Source: Cyclobacterium sp.
Lineage (GTDB): Bacteria; Bacteroidota; Bacteroidia; Cytophagales; Cyclobacteriaceae
Length of the DNA stretch: 45,610 nucleotides
Assembly (NCBI RefSeq): GCF_014762705.1
Contig: NZ_JABURL010000061.1
Coordinates: forward strand, 1-45,610
Direction of reading: 5' to 3'
Made by a program: the position numbers and the translations under genes. The notes under the pieces were generated by a model. That model ran no database searches. It was not told where the DNA came from and was given only the letters and a program-made list of their open reading frames with translations. Numbering within the stretch: position 1 is the stretch's first letter; every line of letters begins with the position of its first letter. Positions 33,176-42,816 of this stretch are shown in pieces.

Positions 33176-35662
33176 TTAATGTGCTGTTTCACAAATAGGG
33201 GATAACCAATTTTCTACCATCTGACCTATGGGAGCTCCGTCAGGGGCGGGCAAGGGTTTCAGGATCAACATCTCCTTATCTGGATTTTCTTTGAATTGGC
33301 GGATTTGATCCATGCAATACATGTAGTGCGCTTTTTGAGAAAAGTCAGCAGTATCCTGTGATTTCATCCAATCGTTTAATACCGAGGCTTTCATCAAAGC
33401 AACAGCCCTTACCTGAGCCGATGTGCCTGAGTTGCTTCCCAACTGCATCAAATGCTGCAGGACCAATTTTTCAACTGATCTCTTGATTTCAGCGGCATAT
33501 CCGGATTCGGCCGGAGCCTTCCAGGTAGCCTCCAATACCTGATCGATCATTTCATCCAACCCGATTTGCTGGGGATCCATGGCTTTTTGGCTGATCAACC
33601 GGGAGGCTCTTTCGGGATGAAAGAGGAGGGAAAGGCAGTGGTGGGCCGCAATCTCCGCCGGGCTTAAAGGATCAAACACCAGTCCTGTGGTTCTGTGGAA
33701 AGTTTCTCTTGGATTTGGGTTGTAACCAAATGGTCTGGGAGGCAGGTGATTCAGGATTTGTTCCGGTAAGGCCAGGTTTTCAGCCTGCAGGATTTCTAAA
33801 ATCTGAGACAAAGCATTTTCCTGCTCTTCCCTGGAAATGGTTTTGTGAAATGGGGTTTTATCTCCCTTTACAGCATACCCATAATTCACTCCACCCAACA
33901 CCTTGGAGGCGGCCTCTACCTGATAACGGTGGTACATGTAGACAGGAACCAGCAATTCTTCCAGTTTGGCAAGGGGAGTCCCATCGGGTATTTTATGGAG
34001 ACCAAAATCATCCAGAACCAGTTTTCTGATAGCCAGTGTTTGCTTTAATTCGGTTACAGGGTCCGATCCATTGTCCCATAAATGGGTTTCGGGATGTGCT
34101 GAACCTGCTGGCCTGGCGTCCTGGTCAGACAAAAAATCCAGCCCATTTTCCTTATATTCAGCTATCCACTGGTTGATCGCAGCTTGCTCCTCCATTCCAT
34201 CCGGCAGGGCTGAATAGGCCATTTTGATGGCCGCGATATCCCATTCACCAATTCCTTCCGCATAGGCATCAGACAGGTCTATCGCACCGTCTTTAATCCT
34301 GATGGTAGGATGGGGGTAATCCATGACAGAAGTTCTTCCTTTTGCACTTGCGATATAATTATGTGGCAGTCCAAGGGTATGCCCCACTTCATGAGCAGCC
34401 AATTGTCTCATCCTGGCAAGTGCCAGGTCCATAATGGCCTGATCATCAGCGTTGGTGGAGTCGAAGTTGCCTGCCAGGGCCTGAGCAATCAGGTAATCCT
34501 GCCTTACCCGCAGCGAGCCTAAAGTTACCTTTCCTTTGATGATTTCTCCGGTGCGGGGATCCGTCACCCCTCCTCCGTAAGACCATCCACGGGTAGATCG
34601 GTGTACCCACTGCACCAGGTGATAGCGCACATCCATGGGGTCGGCATCCTCAGGTAGCAATTTAACCTGAAAGGCATCCTTAAAGCCTGCTTTTTCAAAG
34701 GCCTCGGCCCACCAAAGGGTGCCTTCCATAAGTGCAGTTTTTATGGGTTCGGGAGTTCCGGGATCAATATAATAGATGATGGGGTTTTCTACTTCACTCA
34801 AAGCTGTTCCTGGATTCTTTTTTACCAGCCGGTGCCTGCGCATGATCTGCTTTTCTATGGGTTCATTGATTGGGGTAGAATAATCATAATAGCTGACCGC
34901 ATTGACTCCGGCTCTGGGATCGAATTTTCTGATTTCAAATTTATCGTCTGGTAAGGCCACAAAAGAATGGTGCAGTCTCAGGCTGATGGCATTTGGGTCG
35001 GGTAAAATTTGCCGGATATAATTTCCTGCCAGCTCTCCTGTGAAGGTGATGGTAGCTTCTATTTCCGTGTTTTTGGGGAAGCTTTTTGTTCTGGGTTTAT
35101 AAAGGGCTGATCTGGATAAATCAATCTTGAAATTGCCCTGTCCGTTTCTTTTGATGGTTTCTACCACGCCTATGGCATCCTGAAGGAAAAAATCAGTTCC
35201 ATCCACAAGAATTTGCTTGTTTCCACGGCCGGCAATTTTGAAACCCCAAATAATGGAATTAGCAAAGGATTCTTCCACTGCCGCTTGTTCCAGGTTGTTG
35301 TTTGCTGAGGCCCTGAAGTTGTAATTATTGGCTTGAAGAAGTAATTTTTCACCAACAGGAATAAAACTTACAATCCTTGCTCCGGATATCCTACCCCTGT
35401 CCAAACCGATATCATTGGAGCCCAGCCCAGCAGACAGGGAAGGGTAATACAGCATTTCCGAAACGGATTCAGGAATGGCCATCCATATTTTCCCTTTTGA
35501 ATCATCCCAGTACAGGTCAATTAGTCCCGGCATTTTTTCCATGTCCTGGGTTAGGGATTGGATATCCTGAGTTTTTGTTTCCCGGGATTGACCTATTGCC
35601 TCAATTTTACAAATGAAGATAAGGAGTAATACACCAAATAGTTTAAGTTTAAGCAAATCCAT
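33176..35662 (-). CDS. Secreted zinc-dependent metalloprotease (DUF5117/DUF4953 type)
   Basis: This exported metzincin-like protease has 828 residues from the preferred start. A signal peptide (MDLLKLKLFGVLLLIFICKI, ending EAIGQS) starts the protein. The N-terminal third matches the DUF5117/5118-type β-rich region of Bacteroidota metalloproteases, and the zinc site is HEVGHTLGLPH with its first His near residue 424. The Met-turn-like SVMDYPHP follows about 35 residues later. Upstream frame extends to 35710, but the ATG at 35662 places the hydrophobic signal properly. The protein probably degrades peptides in the periplasm or outside the cell. It is monocistronic, with its own terminator and a 288-base gap to the next gene. 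Confidence 0.9.
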   Translation of the reverse strand: MDLLKLKLFGVLLLIFICKIEAIGQSRETKTQDIQSLTQDMEKMPGLIDLYWDDSKGKIWMAIPESVSEMLYYPSLSAGLGSNDIGLDRGRISGARIVSFIPVGEKLLLQANNYNFRASANNNLEQAAVEESFANSIIWGFKIAGRGNKQILVDGTDFFLQDAIGVVETIKRNGQGNFKIDLSRSALYKPRTKSFPKNTEIEATITFTGELAGNYIRQILPDPNAISLRLHHSFVALPDDKFEIRKFDPRAGVNAVSYYDYSTPINEPIEKQIMRRHRLVKKNPGTALSEVENPIIYYIDPGTPEPIKTALMEGTLWWAEAFEKAGFKDAFQVKLLPEDADPMDVRYHLVQWVHRSTRGWSYGGGVTDPRTGEIIKGKVTLGSLRVRQDYLIAQALAGNFDSTNADDQAIMDLALARMRQLAAHEVGHTLGLPHNYIASAKGRTSVMDYPHPTIRIKDGAIDLSDAYAEGIGEWDIAAIKMAYSALPDGMEEQAAINQWIAEYKENGLDFLSDQDARPAGSAHPETHLWDNGSDPVTELKQTLAIRKLVLDDFGLHKIPDGTPLAKLEELLVPVYMYHRYQVEAASKVLGGVNYGYAVKGDKTPFHKTISREEQENALSQILEILQAENLALPEQILNHLPPRPFGYNPNPRETFHRTTGLVFDPLSPAEIAAHHCLSLLFHPERASRLISQKAMDPQQIGLDEMIDQVLEATWKAPAESGYAAEIKRSVEKLVLQHLMQLGSNSGTSAQVRAVALMKASVLNDWMKSQDTADFSQKAHYMYCMDQIRQFKENPDKEMLILKPLPAPDGAPIGQMVENWLSPICETAH

Positions 35663-35904
35663 GAGCTGATAGGGTTGGTTTTTTTCCAAAAATAAGGAGG
35701 AATGCATCAACTATCTATTCTGCAGATAGAAAGTCCTGAAATAACCTTTCAAGATGGCGGAAATCCCTTTATTGGAAAAAAGCTGAAAAAAATGCGTAAT
35801 GCTGTCCGGTATACCCTTGAACTTCAATCTTCCTGCTTTAAAAATATTTCTTTTTAATAAATTTTTCATAGATTTGAAATGAATTAGTTGTTAGTGGCTA
35901 AGTT

Positions 35905-35950
35905 CAATCTGAGGAGACCCTTGGGCCCTAACCCGGGGTTTCCTCTTTTT
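35905..35950. terminator. Hairpin with flanking T-run near the FAD oxidoreductase 3' end
   Basis: GAGGAGACCC / GGGGTTTCCTC pair around a GGGCCC-containing loop, followed on the plus strand by TTTTTTT. It lies just beyond the stop of the minus-strand gene at 35951. The T-run is on the wrong side for that gene, so a terminator role is only tentative. Confidence 0.4.
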
Positions 35951-37117
35951 TTATCCTTTTAGTTCTTCCATCATGTCTTCCACGGTTGTGAGAAATTTTT
36001 CCTTTACTGCAGGATCAGGAGTAGTATCCCAATTGCCTTCAATATGATTGCCACCCAGCATGATTCCGTCTCTTCTCGGAATAAAATAGACACCGGACAT
36101 GTTTGCCCTGTAAGTCAGTTCTGGCTGGGGTATCAAAAAACACAATTGTCCGGATACGGGTACCAAATCATCATCTCCGAATATTTTTTTTGCACCTAAT
36201 CCGGTGCAATTCACGATACATTTCTCAGGTAGGGCATCCACATCTTCCGGCCTGTTGAATACCCTGATATCTATTTTACCTCCTGCAAGTAAAAAATCAT
36301 CTTTCAGCATCTTCAGATAGGAGGGGATGTTGAAAATATTGGTGGGGCTTTTGGATACGTTTTTGATTTTGAAAGGGTTTTCCCTGCGGGACAGGCTTTC
36401 ACCTTTTGGATAAAAATCCATCTCCTTCGTAATCAGAAGGTCTTTGATAGAGGCTTCCCCGGGATTGGGTCTTTCCGACCTGTCATCTGTCCGTATGCTG
36501 TAATTGTCCATCCAATCCACTACCTGGTTCAATCCAAGCAGGCGTTGGTAGGTATGATAGGAATGGTAATAGGCTTTTTTAAATTTTTCCTGAAATGCTT
36601 CCGTTATCAGCCCAGGCTCAATAAGTTTGTGGGAAGGAGACCAGGTACCTGTAGCCATGGCAGAGGTAATATTGGGGTACAGGTCTTTGGTATAAATCGT
36701 CACTCCATAGCCTTTTTGTTGTAGTGTTCGTGCTGTAGAAAGACCCAATACACCACAACCCATCACAGCTATCTTGTTTAATTCTGGGTCTGAGGGCACC
36801 ATTTCGCAAGCCAGCATGGCTGAGCCCCAGGATAGTGACCAACCGCTGCCGCCATGACCATAATTGTGGATCAAAACCTTGCTGCCCAGTTCCTGGGTTT
36901 CAATTCTGGGCCCGGATCGCCTGAATGGCCTCAAGCCGACGCTTTCCTTGATTACCCTGGAGGAGGATACCTTTACTTTTGGCAACCTTACCCGCTTTCC
37001 AATATAAAATCCAGCATCCTTCTCAACAATACCTGAAAATGCAGGATTACCAATGCATCCGGCACCCAGCGCTGCTAAACTAACTTTCTTAATAAAGTCT
37101 CTTCTTGGATGAATCAT
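35951..37117 (-). CDS. Tat-exported FAD oxidoreductase, DAO-like with permuted motif order
   Basis: This 388-aa flavoprotein is related to D-amino-acid oxidases. A Tat signal opens the preferred start (MIHPRRDFIKKVSLAALGAG), so it is exported folded. Next come GLRPFRRSGPR (61-71) and IHNYGHGGSGWSLSWGSA (83-100), which in canonical DAAO lie at the C-terminus. Only after them comes the FAD-binding GCGVLGLSTA (120-129), which is normally at the very N-terminus. The protein then ends with VPVSGQL, a FIPRRDGIMLGGNH stretch and a helix. The order therefore is a circular permutation of the DAO domain. The frame is open to 37222, but the Tat start at 37117 is more sensible. It probably oxidises an amine or amino acid in the periplasm. 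Confidence 0.82.
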   Translation of the reverse strand: MIHPRRDFIKKVSLAALGAGCIGNPAFSGIVEKDAGFYIGKRVRLPKVKVSSSRVIKESVGLRPFRRSGPRIETQELGSKVLIHNYGHGGSGWSLSWGSAMLACEMVPSDPELNKIAVMGCGVLGLSTARTLQQKGYGVTIYTKDLYPNITSAMATGTWSPSHKLIEPGLITEAFQEKFKKAYYHSYHTYQRLLGLNQVVDWMDNYSIRTDDRSERPNPGEASIKDLLITKEMDFYPKGESLSRRENPFKIKNVSKSPTNIFNIPSYLKMLKDDFLLAGGKIDIRVFNRPEDVDALPEKCIVNCTGLGAKKIFGDDDLVPVSGQLCFLIPQPELTYRANMSGVYFIPRRDGIMLGGNHIEGNWDTTPDPAVKEKFLTTVEDMMEELKG

Positions 37118-37431
37118 TTCAATGTGGTTAAAGTGATAATAAGCTTGGGTCAGATTGGGTTCACTGGAAAGTGTAGTTGTTTGTGTGGTTGAAATAATAA
37201 CCAATATTATCAAATAATTCATTTAAATTCAAAATAAGGGTGAAAAAAATATGTTATAAATTATTCAATAAATGAAAAAATAGCATATAGGGATAAAAAA
37301 ATAATCGGTATTTTGAATACGGGTCAATTTAAAAATAAAGATCCTTGTATCTGACACCCTGGTTTTCCAGGTCCTGAGGGGTATGGCTGATCAAAAAGTA
37401 CAGATTAAAATATATTCCGGGTTATACTCCT

Positions 37432-38286
37432 TTAGTAGGACAATATATCAAAGCGAATTTTTCCGGAAGGTCTCAATTGTGCCAATTTCGAAAGGGAATA
37501 CCGGGATAATTGCAGGACCCTGGGATATCCGCCCGTTACCTGTGCATCTTTCATCAAAACAATCAACTTTCCTGAAGGGGTCAATTGTACCGTTCCCGGA
37601 TATACCGGAGCCGAAATCAATTCTTTCAGCTCATGAATCATTTTTTCTTCCAGCTGAATGCCCATTCTGCTTTGGGCCTGAGATAGGGTAAAGGTGTTTT
37701 GACCAAGTTGCTGCCTTTGCTGCTCATTCAACTGTGCAAAGGAGGGGCCGGGATAGGCTTCAAGGCATTGGTATTCAGTAAATATCAGGGGTTTTATTTT
37801 GGCGAGGTCATTAGGTATATTTTCGCTTTTTGGATAAAAAACAATACGATCATTGTTGGCAAATTTAGCCTTTTGGGTAATACCAGGGTAAAAGGAATGG
37901 CTTCCCAGTACCTGATCAGCAGCAAAATTTCCATTGATGGCCATATAGGCCCATTGACCTTTAGCAGGTGGTGTAATGGTCAAAACTTCACCTTTTTGGA
38001 CGGGAATGATTTGGTTGCCAGAAAAGGAGGCTCCCTGGCTGGATATTTTTCCGACGGCTCCGGTAAAAACCACCTGAGCGGATGCCTCAAAAATCATTTC
38101 CACTCCTCCCATATATATTTCCAGGCAGACAGCACCCGATGGCCTTCTTATCAGCCGATTGGCCATAACAAAGGAATCAAGGTCCATCGGGCCGGATTGG
38201 GGTACACCCAAAGCAGCAAATCCGGTCCTGCCGCTGTCCTGTAAGGTGGTCATGACACCTGCTTTCTTCAACCTGATGTTAGCCAT
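37432..38286 (-). CDS. pxpC: 5-oxoprolinase subunit PxpC (biotin-dependent carboxyltransferase-like)
   Basis: This 284-aa subunit belongs to the ATP-dependent 5-oxoprolinase PxpABC, which opens 5-oxoproline to glutamate. Its start, KKAGVMTTLQDSGRTGFAAL, and GVPQSGPMDLDSFVMANRLI are the hallmark of the KipA/PxpC family, and its length is normal. The frame is open to 38316, but the family start is at the ATG at 38286, which overlaps the pxpB stop by 8 bases. It is the last gene of the minus-strand pxpA-pxpB-pxpC operon. Translation coupling with pxpB suggests equimolar subunits. Confidence 0.92.
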   Translation of the reverse strand: MANIRLKKAGVMTTLQDSGRTGFAALGVPQSGPMDLDSFVMANRLIRRPSGAVCLEIYMGGVEMIFEASAQVVFTGAVGKISSQGASFSGNQIIPVQKGEVLTITPPAKGQWAYMAINGNFAADQVLGSHSFYPGITQKAKFANNDRIVFYPKSENIPNDLAKIKPLIFTEYQCLEAYPGPSFAQLNEQQRQQLGQNTFTLSQAQSRMGIQLEEKMIHELKELISAPVYPGTVQLTPSGKLIVLMKDAQVTGGYPRVLQLSRYSLSKLAQLRPSGKIRFDILSY

Positions 38287-38995
38287 GATATGCTGTTTTT
38301 TCCCAATTAAAATCATTCAGAGCAACTATTTCTTCATATGCTTTCCTGGGGATGGCTTCAAACCGGACCCTGTCCCCAGGCGAGAAAGGAAGTTGCAATT
38401 TTCCATTCTGGAAAAACCCTACCGGGCACCGGCCAACCACATACCATCCTCCCGGACTATCCATGGGATAGACCCCTGTTTGGCTTCCCCCAATGGCAAC
38501 AGATCCTTTGACAATTTTTTTCTCAGGGATGGCCTTTCTTGGAACATGCAATTCCTTATCAAGCCCACCTAAATACATAAACCCTGGCAAGAAACCATAA
38601 AAGTATAGCAGATAGGAAGGAGCAGTATGTTTTTCTATAAAAGCCGATCGTTTCAAGCCTGATTTTTCTAAATATTCCTGCAGCTCAGGCACCAGGTCCC
38701 TATCATAGCAAACCGGTAATTTCCATTCTACCGGCAGCATTTCCGGGTTTGGTTTGGAAGATCGCTTCAATTCCCGTAAGATTGGAACGAAGGATTTGGC
38801 ATCAACCCCCTCATTCAGTTGGATGCCAATGACCTGGTAACCATGGTGGATGGAACGTATTTTGTCTTTCCATTTCCGGGTTATGCGCTCTTTAAATGCA
38901 AGGATATCCAAAAGTATTTCTTCCTCGATCCTCTCGGGCCAGTGAACTTCAACAATCTCAGGACTTAGTGCAAAAATTTTTACAGGATAATTCAT
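38279..38995 (-). CDS. pxpB: 5-oxoprolinase subunit PxpB (KipI family)
   Basis: The 238-aa protein is the KipI-like partner that forms a complex with PxpC and PxpA. Recognisable are GFLPGFMYLGGLDKEL (residues 134-149) and GSVAIGGSQTGVYPMDSPGG (164-183), the conserved cyclophilin-like C-terminal domain. It starts 4 bases inside the end of pxpA and overlaps pxpC at its own end. All three genes are therefore tightly coupled. The same family includes the Bacillus KipI kinase inhibitor, but with pxpA and pxpC present the oxoprolinase role is clear. Confidence 0.93.
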   Translation of the reverse strand: MNYPVKIFALSPEIVEVHWPERIEEEILLDILAFKERITRKWKDKIRSIHHGYQVIGIQLNEGVDAKSFVPILRELKRSSKPNPEMLPVEWKLPVCYDRDLVPELQEYLEKSGLKRSAFIEKHTAPSYLLYFYGFLPGFMYLGGLDKELHVPRKAIPEKKIVKGSVAIGGSQTGVYPMDSPGGWYVVGRCPVGFFQNGKLQLPFSPGDRVRFEAIPRKAYEEIVALNDFNWEKTAYHG

Positions 38996-39729
38996 GAATG
39001 AGGGTTTGTGGTTTCTGCAAGTTTTGTAGCGACCAGCTTCGCGATTTCCACTGCCCTGGGATGATCACCATGGATACAAATCGTATCTGCCTTAACTTTA
39101 TAAAAATCTCCGTCAATTGTTTTTACGCTACTTTTTGCCAGCAATAAGGAAACCTGTTCATCAATTTCCTTTAAATCCGTTAATATTGCCCTGGGATGTT
39201 TCCTGGGAAGCAATTCCGTAGCAGATGCATACTTACGGTCTGCAAAAACCTCATGGCATAGTGGAATACTGGTCCGGACTGCCGCATTGGCCATACAGGA
39301 ACCAAAGGGGGCATAAAGGATTTGATTTGGAAAATGATGTTTGATGAATAAGGCCAGTTCAAGTGCTAATTCCTGATCAATCAAACTGTCCAGGTAGAGG
39401 GCTCCATGGAATTTGATATGGTGGAGATTAACCTTTTCCTGTATGGCCATACTTTTTATCTTTTCGATTTGTGATTTAAGGCTATCTTTTAAAATTTCAA
39501 TATCAAGGTCTAAGGAAATCCTCCCAAAATTATCCTTATCCGGATAGGAGGGGTGGGCCCCGATTTTTACCTGATGTTTTTTTGCCAGACCTATGGTATG
39601 CTCCATACTGGCATCATCTCCGGCATGGCCTCCGCAGGCGATGTTACAGCTTCCCAAATAGGGCATGATTTTTTGATCAAATGGCATGCCTTCCCCCAGG
39701 TCACAGTTAATATCAATTTCTTTTTTCAT
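38992..39729 (-). CDS. pxpA: 5-oxoprolinase subunit PxpA (LamB/YcsF family)
   Basis: This 245-aa LamB/YcsF-type catalytic subunit of PxpABC is a cytoplasmic protein. The signature DINCDLGEGMPFDQKIMPYL (residues 6-25) and ACGGHAGDDASM (31-42) are at the N-terminus, followed by GAHPSYPD (57-64) and HIKFHGALY. The length is typical. It is first in the pxpABC operon. The 262-base gap to the divergent DUF4136 lipoprotein gene should hold both promoters. The operon recycles 5-oxoproline formed spontaneously from glutamine. Confidence 0.94.
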   Translation of the reverse strand: MKKEIDINCDLGEGMPFDQKIMPYLGSCNIACGGHAGDDASMEHTIGLAKKHQVKIGAHPSYPDKDNFGRISLDLDIEILKDSLKSQIEKIKSMAIQEKVNLHHIKFHGALYLDSLIDQELALELALFIKHHFPNQILYAPFGSCMANAAVRTSIPLCHEVFADRKYASATELLPRKHPRAILTDLKEIDEQVSLLLAKSSVKTIDGDFYKVKADTICIHGDHPRAVEIAKLVATKLAETTNPHS

Positions 39730-39991
39730 TCTAAAAGGAGCTTATTGACAAAAAATAGAAACTGATACAGCTGCCCGCACGTCCCGAGTTTAACAATTTT
39801 TGTCAAAAATCTTACAACATTCCTCATTTTAATTACGTCTTGAAGGTAAAAATTAAGGAGTAAAATAGGAAATCGACAAGATTAAAATCACCATTAAACA
39901 CACAATTCAATGATGATTTTTATCGTTAAAGATTCCCCCGAAAAAATGATCGGGACAAGTTATGTTGCAAATAATAAACAATTATAAACTC

Positions 39992-40552
39992 ATGAAATAT
40001 ACACAGCGTATATTGATATTATCGGCTATGATTATGTTGGCTTCCTGTAGTCCTGTGAGGGTCTTTCTGGAAAAAAACGAGGTAGCAGAGGTAGCCGATT
40101 ACAAAACATTCTATGTCATCAATCAATATTATGATAAAGATGCATTTGAATCACCCGTTTTGGAAGACAACCTGCAAAACAGCCTTACCGAAGGTATGAA
40201 GGGTTTTGGTTTTGAACAGGATATGGAAATGCCGGATTTGATTGTCAGGTACAATACCAACCTTACCGACCGGCAGAAAGAGGTGAATTCCACTCCAATG
40301 ATGAATCCTTATATGGGCATGGGTTGGTACAATCCCTGGATGATGCCATGGGGATCAAATATGGGTAGTTTCAGGGTGGAGAATTATGACATGGGCGAAT
40401 TGGTCGTAGATTTTATTGATACCAAACAGGATAAGGTAGTCATGCGGATCAGTGCCGTAGGTGAAATCACCAAACCCCAGCAAAAAAGCAGAAACCTGAA
40501 GACTTCCGTTGAGAAGATTCTGAAGACCTTTTCGAAAAAAATCGCCTCCTGA
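39992..40552 (+). CDS. DUF4136 lipoprotein
   Basis: This is a lipoprotein of 186 aa with a lipobox at LASC (Cys 19 of the preferred start MKYTQRILILSAMIMLASC). It is followed by a DUF4136-like domain: DYKTFYVINQYYDKD, LEDNLQNSLTEGMKGFGF, DLIVRYNTNLTDRQ, a Met/Trp/Asn/Gly-rich loop (PMMNPYMGMGWYNPWMMPWG), and VDFIDTKQDKVVMRISAVGE at the end. This family is common in Bacteroidota envelopes and has no known activity. The frame is open from 39962, but only the ATG at 39992 gives a proper lipoprotein signal. It is convergent with maf, with 10 bases between the stops. Confidence 0.88.
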   Translation: MKYTQRILILSAMIMLASCSPVRVFLEKNEVAEVADYKTFYVINQYYDKDAFESPVLEDNLQNSLTEGMKGFGFEQDMEMPDLIVRYNTNLTDRQKEVNSTPMMNPYMGMGWYNPWMMPWGSNMGSFRVENYDMGELVVDFIDTKQDKVVMRISAVGEITKPQQKSRNLKTSVEKILKTFSKKIAS

Positions 40553-40562
40553 TTTTTTCCGA

Positions 40563-41201
40563 TCAATACTTTAGATCATAATTCGATTTTAAGTAGGCAT
40601 AAATTTTATGCACGGGTAATCCCATAACGGTATAGTAAGAGCCATGGATGCTGTTGATGCCAATTAGCCCTATCCATTCCTGAATTCCGTAGCCTCCTGC
40701 TTTGTCGAAAGGTTTGAAGGCATTGATGTAATGCTTGATTTCGAAAGTATCCAAATGGGAGAAACTTACCTCGGTGCAATCAGAAAAGAGTATTTGATGT
40801 TCCAGGTCCATGATACAGACCCCGGTGATCACTTTATGGGTTTTTCCTTGAATCGACTCCAGCATCTCCATGGCTTCGGCTTCATTTCCAGGTTTATTCA
40901 AAATAGCCGACCCGGCCAGGACTGTCGTGTCAGCAGTGATCAAGAGGTCTTTATCGTACAAGTAGGGCAAAAAAGCTTTGGCCTTCTTTTCAGCAAGATA
41001 TTCAGCTACCCTGCTCGGGTCCAGGTCATTTGGGAAGGATTCATCCGTATCCAGAGATTGGGTGGTGAAATGAAGACCTAAATCCCTGAGCAGTTGTTGC
41101 CTTCTTGGGGATTTAGAGGCCAGAATGATATTTTTGTCAGGGATTTCCAATTTGGTTTCGTTAGTTGATTTTTCTTTTCTTCCATTTGGAAGGACTGCCA
41201 T
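40563..41201 (-). CDS. Maf-family nucleotide pyrophosphatase
   Basis: This 212-aa Maf/YhdE-type house-cleaning enzyme hydrolyses (d)NTPs, probably dTTP/UTP or modified nucleotides, to monophosphates. Conserved parts are IILASKSPRRQQLLRDLGL (SPRR at residues 31-34), DADE-like DTDESFPND, a TADTTVL segment, GKTHKVITGVCI and KAGGYGIQEWIG. The annotated ATG at 41201 lies 41 bases inside the upstream biotin carboxylase gene and adds a ~20-residue non-conserved N-terminus. A TTG at 41150 right before EIPDKNIILAS is an alternative. The overlap suggests co-transcription with the carboxylase gene. Confidence 0.9.
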   Translation of the reverse strand: MAVLPNGRKEKSTNETKLEIPDKNIILASKSPRRQQLLRDLGLHFTTQSLDTDESFPNDLDPSRVAEYLAEKKAKAFLPYLYDKDLLITADTTVLAGSAILNKPGNEAEAMEMLESIQGKTHKVITGVCIMDLEHQILFSDCTEVSFSHLDTFEIKHYINAFKPFDKAGGYGIQEWIGLIGINSIHGSYYTVMGLPVHKIYAYLKSNYDLKY

Positions 41202-42651
41202 TTTCCATTTGCTTTATTCCTGATGCAGGAGGAATGCTCAGAAAGTCTGAAACGAAAAAGGCGACGGCTTCTTTTTCTTCCATACCCGGCTCATCCTCCA
41301 GCATATCCGGTTTAAAATACTGGTCTATGAAATGTGTGGTAAAGGTACCGTTTACAAAAGCCTCCTGCTGCATTACCCAATTGCAAAAGCCGAGCGTATT
41401 TTTGACTCCATGTATTTTAAATTCACCAATGGCTCTTTTCATTTTGTCAATGGTGCTGCTCCTGTCCTCCGCATACACTATTAATTTCCCTATCAGGGGA
41501 TCATAAAAAATGGGTATTTCCATGCCTTCTTCGTATCCGATATCTACCCTTATTCCGGGTCCTTCTGGTTTATTGAAGACCTGTAATGATCCGGTATCGG
41601 GTAAGAATTGATTTTTTGGGTCTTCGGCGTATACCCTTATTTCCATGGCGTTTCCTCTGATTTTCAGGTCATTTTGTGACCATGGCAGTGCTTTTCCTTC
41701 AGCAATGTTGATCTGGGCTTTTACCAAATCAATACCGGTTATGCATTCCGTTACCGGATGCTCTACCTGAAGCCTTGTGTTCATCTCCAGAAAATAAAAA
41801 TTCTGATCCCTGTCTAAGATGAATTCTACCGTTCCTGCTCCGGTATAGTTGCAAGCTTTGGCCACCAATATGGCTGCATCACCCATGGCCTTTCTGGTCG
41901 CAGGGCTAATGGAAGGGGATGGTGCTTCTTCTATTACTTTTTGATGGCGACGTTGTACGGAACATTCCCGGTCAAATAAATGGATGGTATGCCCTTGCTG
42001 GTCAGCCAGTATTTGAATTTCTACATGTTTGGGTGATTGGATGAATTTTTCCAGAAAAACGGCGGCATCTCCAAATGCACTTTTGGCCTCTCCCATGGCC
42101 CGTGATAATTCTTCCCCTAAATCCACCGGATCATGAACAATGCGCATACCTTTTCCACCTCCTCCGGCACTTGCTTTGATCATCAAAGGAAATCCTATAT
42201 TGCGGGCAGCTTTGTCCGCTTCCACAAGGTCAGTAACTGAAGCTGTGGTTCCTGGAACCAGAGGGATATCAAATGCTGCAACAGCTTTTTTTGCAGCCAG
42301 TTTGTCACCCATGGTGGCAATGGCCTGCGGTGTGGGGCCAATAAACAACAAACCGGCATCGATCACCCTTTGGGCAAAAGCAGCATTTTCCGATAGAAAA
42401 CCATATCCCGGGTGAATGGCGTCCACATCAAACTTTTTTGCCGCCTGGAGGATAGCATCCTGGTTCAGATAGGATTGGGATGCCGGGGAAGGACCAATAC
42501 AGACGGCCTGGTCTGCAAACCTGACATGGGGAGCAAAAACATCCGCCTCGCTGTATACGGCCAGGGTTTTGATACCCATTTCTTTGGCTGTTCTCATGAT
42601 ACGGAGACTAATTTCTCCCCGATTGGCTACCAAAAGTTTTTTAATTTTCAC
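41161..42651 (-). CDS. accC: Biotin carboxylase (AccC-like)
   Basis: The 496-aa ATP-grasp enzyme carboxylates biotin on a carrier protein, the first half-reaction of acyl-CoA carboxylases. Markers are KKLLVANRGEISLRIMRTAK (residues 4-23), HPGYGFLSEN (80-89), the ATP loop SAGGGGKGMR (161-170), EAPSPS, and MNTRLQVEHPVTE (about 290). It has a C-terminal tail of some 45 residues beyond a minimal AccC (ending KWKKRKIN). No biotin carrier or carboxyltransferase gene is adjacent, so whether it serves acetyl-CoA or another acyl-CoA cannot be told. It is divergent from the oxoamine synthase gene and probably co-transcribed with maf. Confidence 0.9.
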   Translation of the reverse strand: MKIKKLLVANRGEISLRIMRTAKEMGIKTLAVYSEADVFAPHVRFADQAVCIGPSPASQSYLNQDAILQAAKKFDVDAIHPGYGFLSENAAFAQRVIDAGLLFIGPTPQAIATMGDKLAAKKAVAAFDIPLVPGTTASVTDLVEADKAARNIGFPLMIKASAGGGGKGMRIVHDPVDLGEELSRAMGEAKSAFGDAAVFLEKFIQSPKHVEIQILADQQGHTIHLFDRECSVQRRHQKVIEEAPSPSISPATRKAMGDAAILVAKACNYTGAGTVEFILDRDQNFYFLEMNTRLQVEHPVTECITGIDLVKAQINIAEGKALPWSQNDLKIRGNAMEIRVYAEDPKNQFLPDTGSLQVFNKPEGPGIRVDIGYEEGMEIPIFYDPLIGKLIVYAEDRSSTIDKMKRAIGEFKIHGVKNTLGFCNWVMQQEAFVNGTFTTHFIDQYFKPDMLEDEPGMEEKEAVAFFVSDFLSIPPASGIKQMENGSPSKWKKRKIN

Positions 42652-42816
42652 AGGTCAGGTTTTCATGGTGCATCACGAATTAAACAAATATGCACTATAA
42701 AAGAAAGGATTTACCAAAAGTCCCTGTAATTTTGGGGAAGCCGCTTAAAAACATTACTTTTGAGGGTTTAAATCATCGATCTAAAGATATTTGTTATACA
42801 GTAAAGTCGTTACAAG

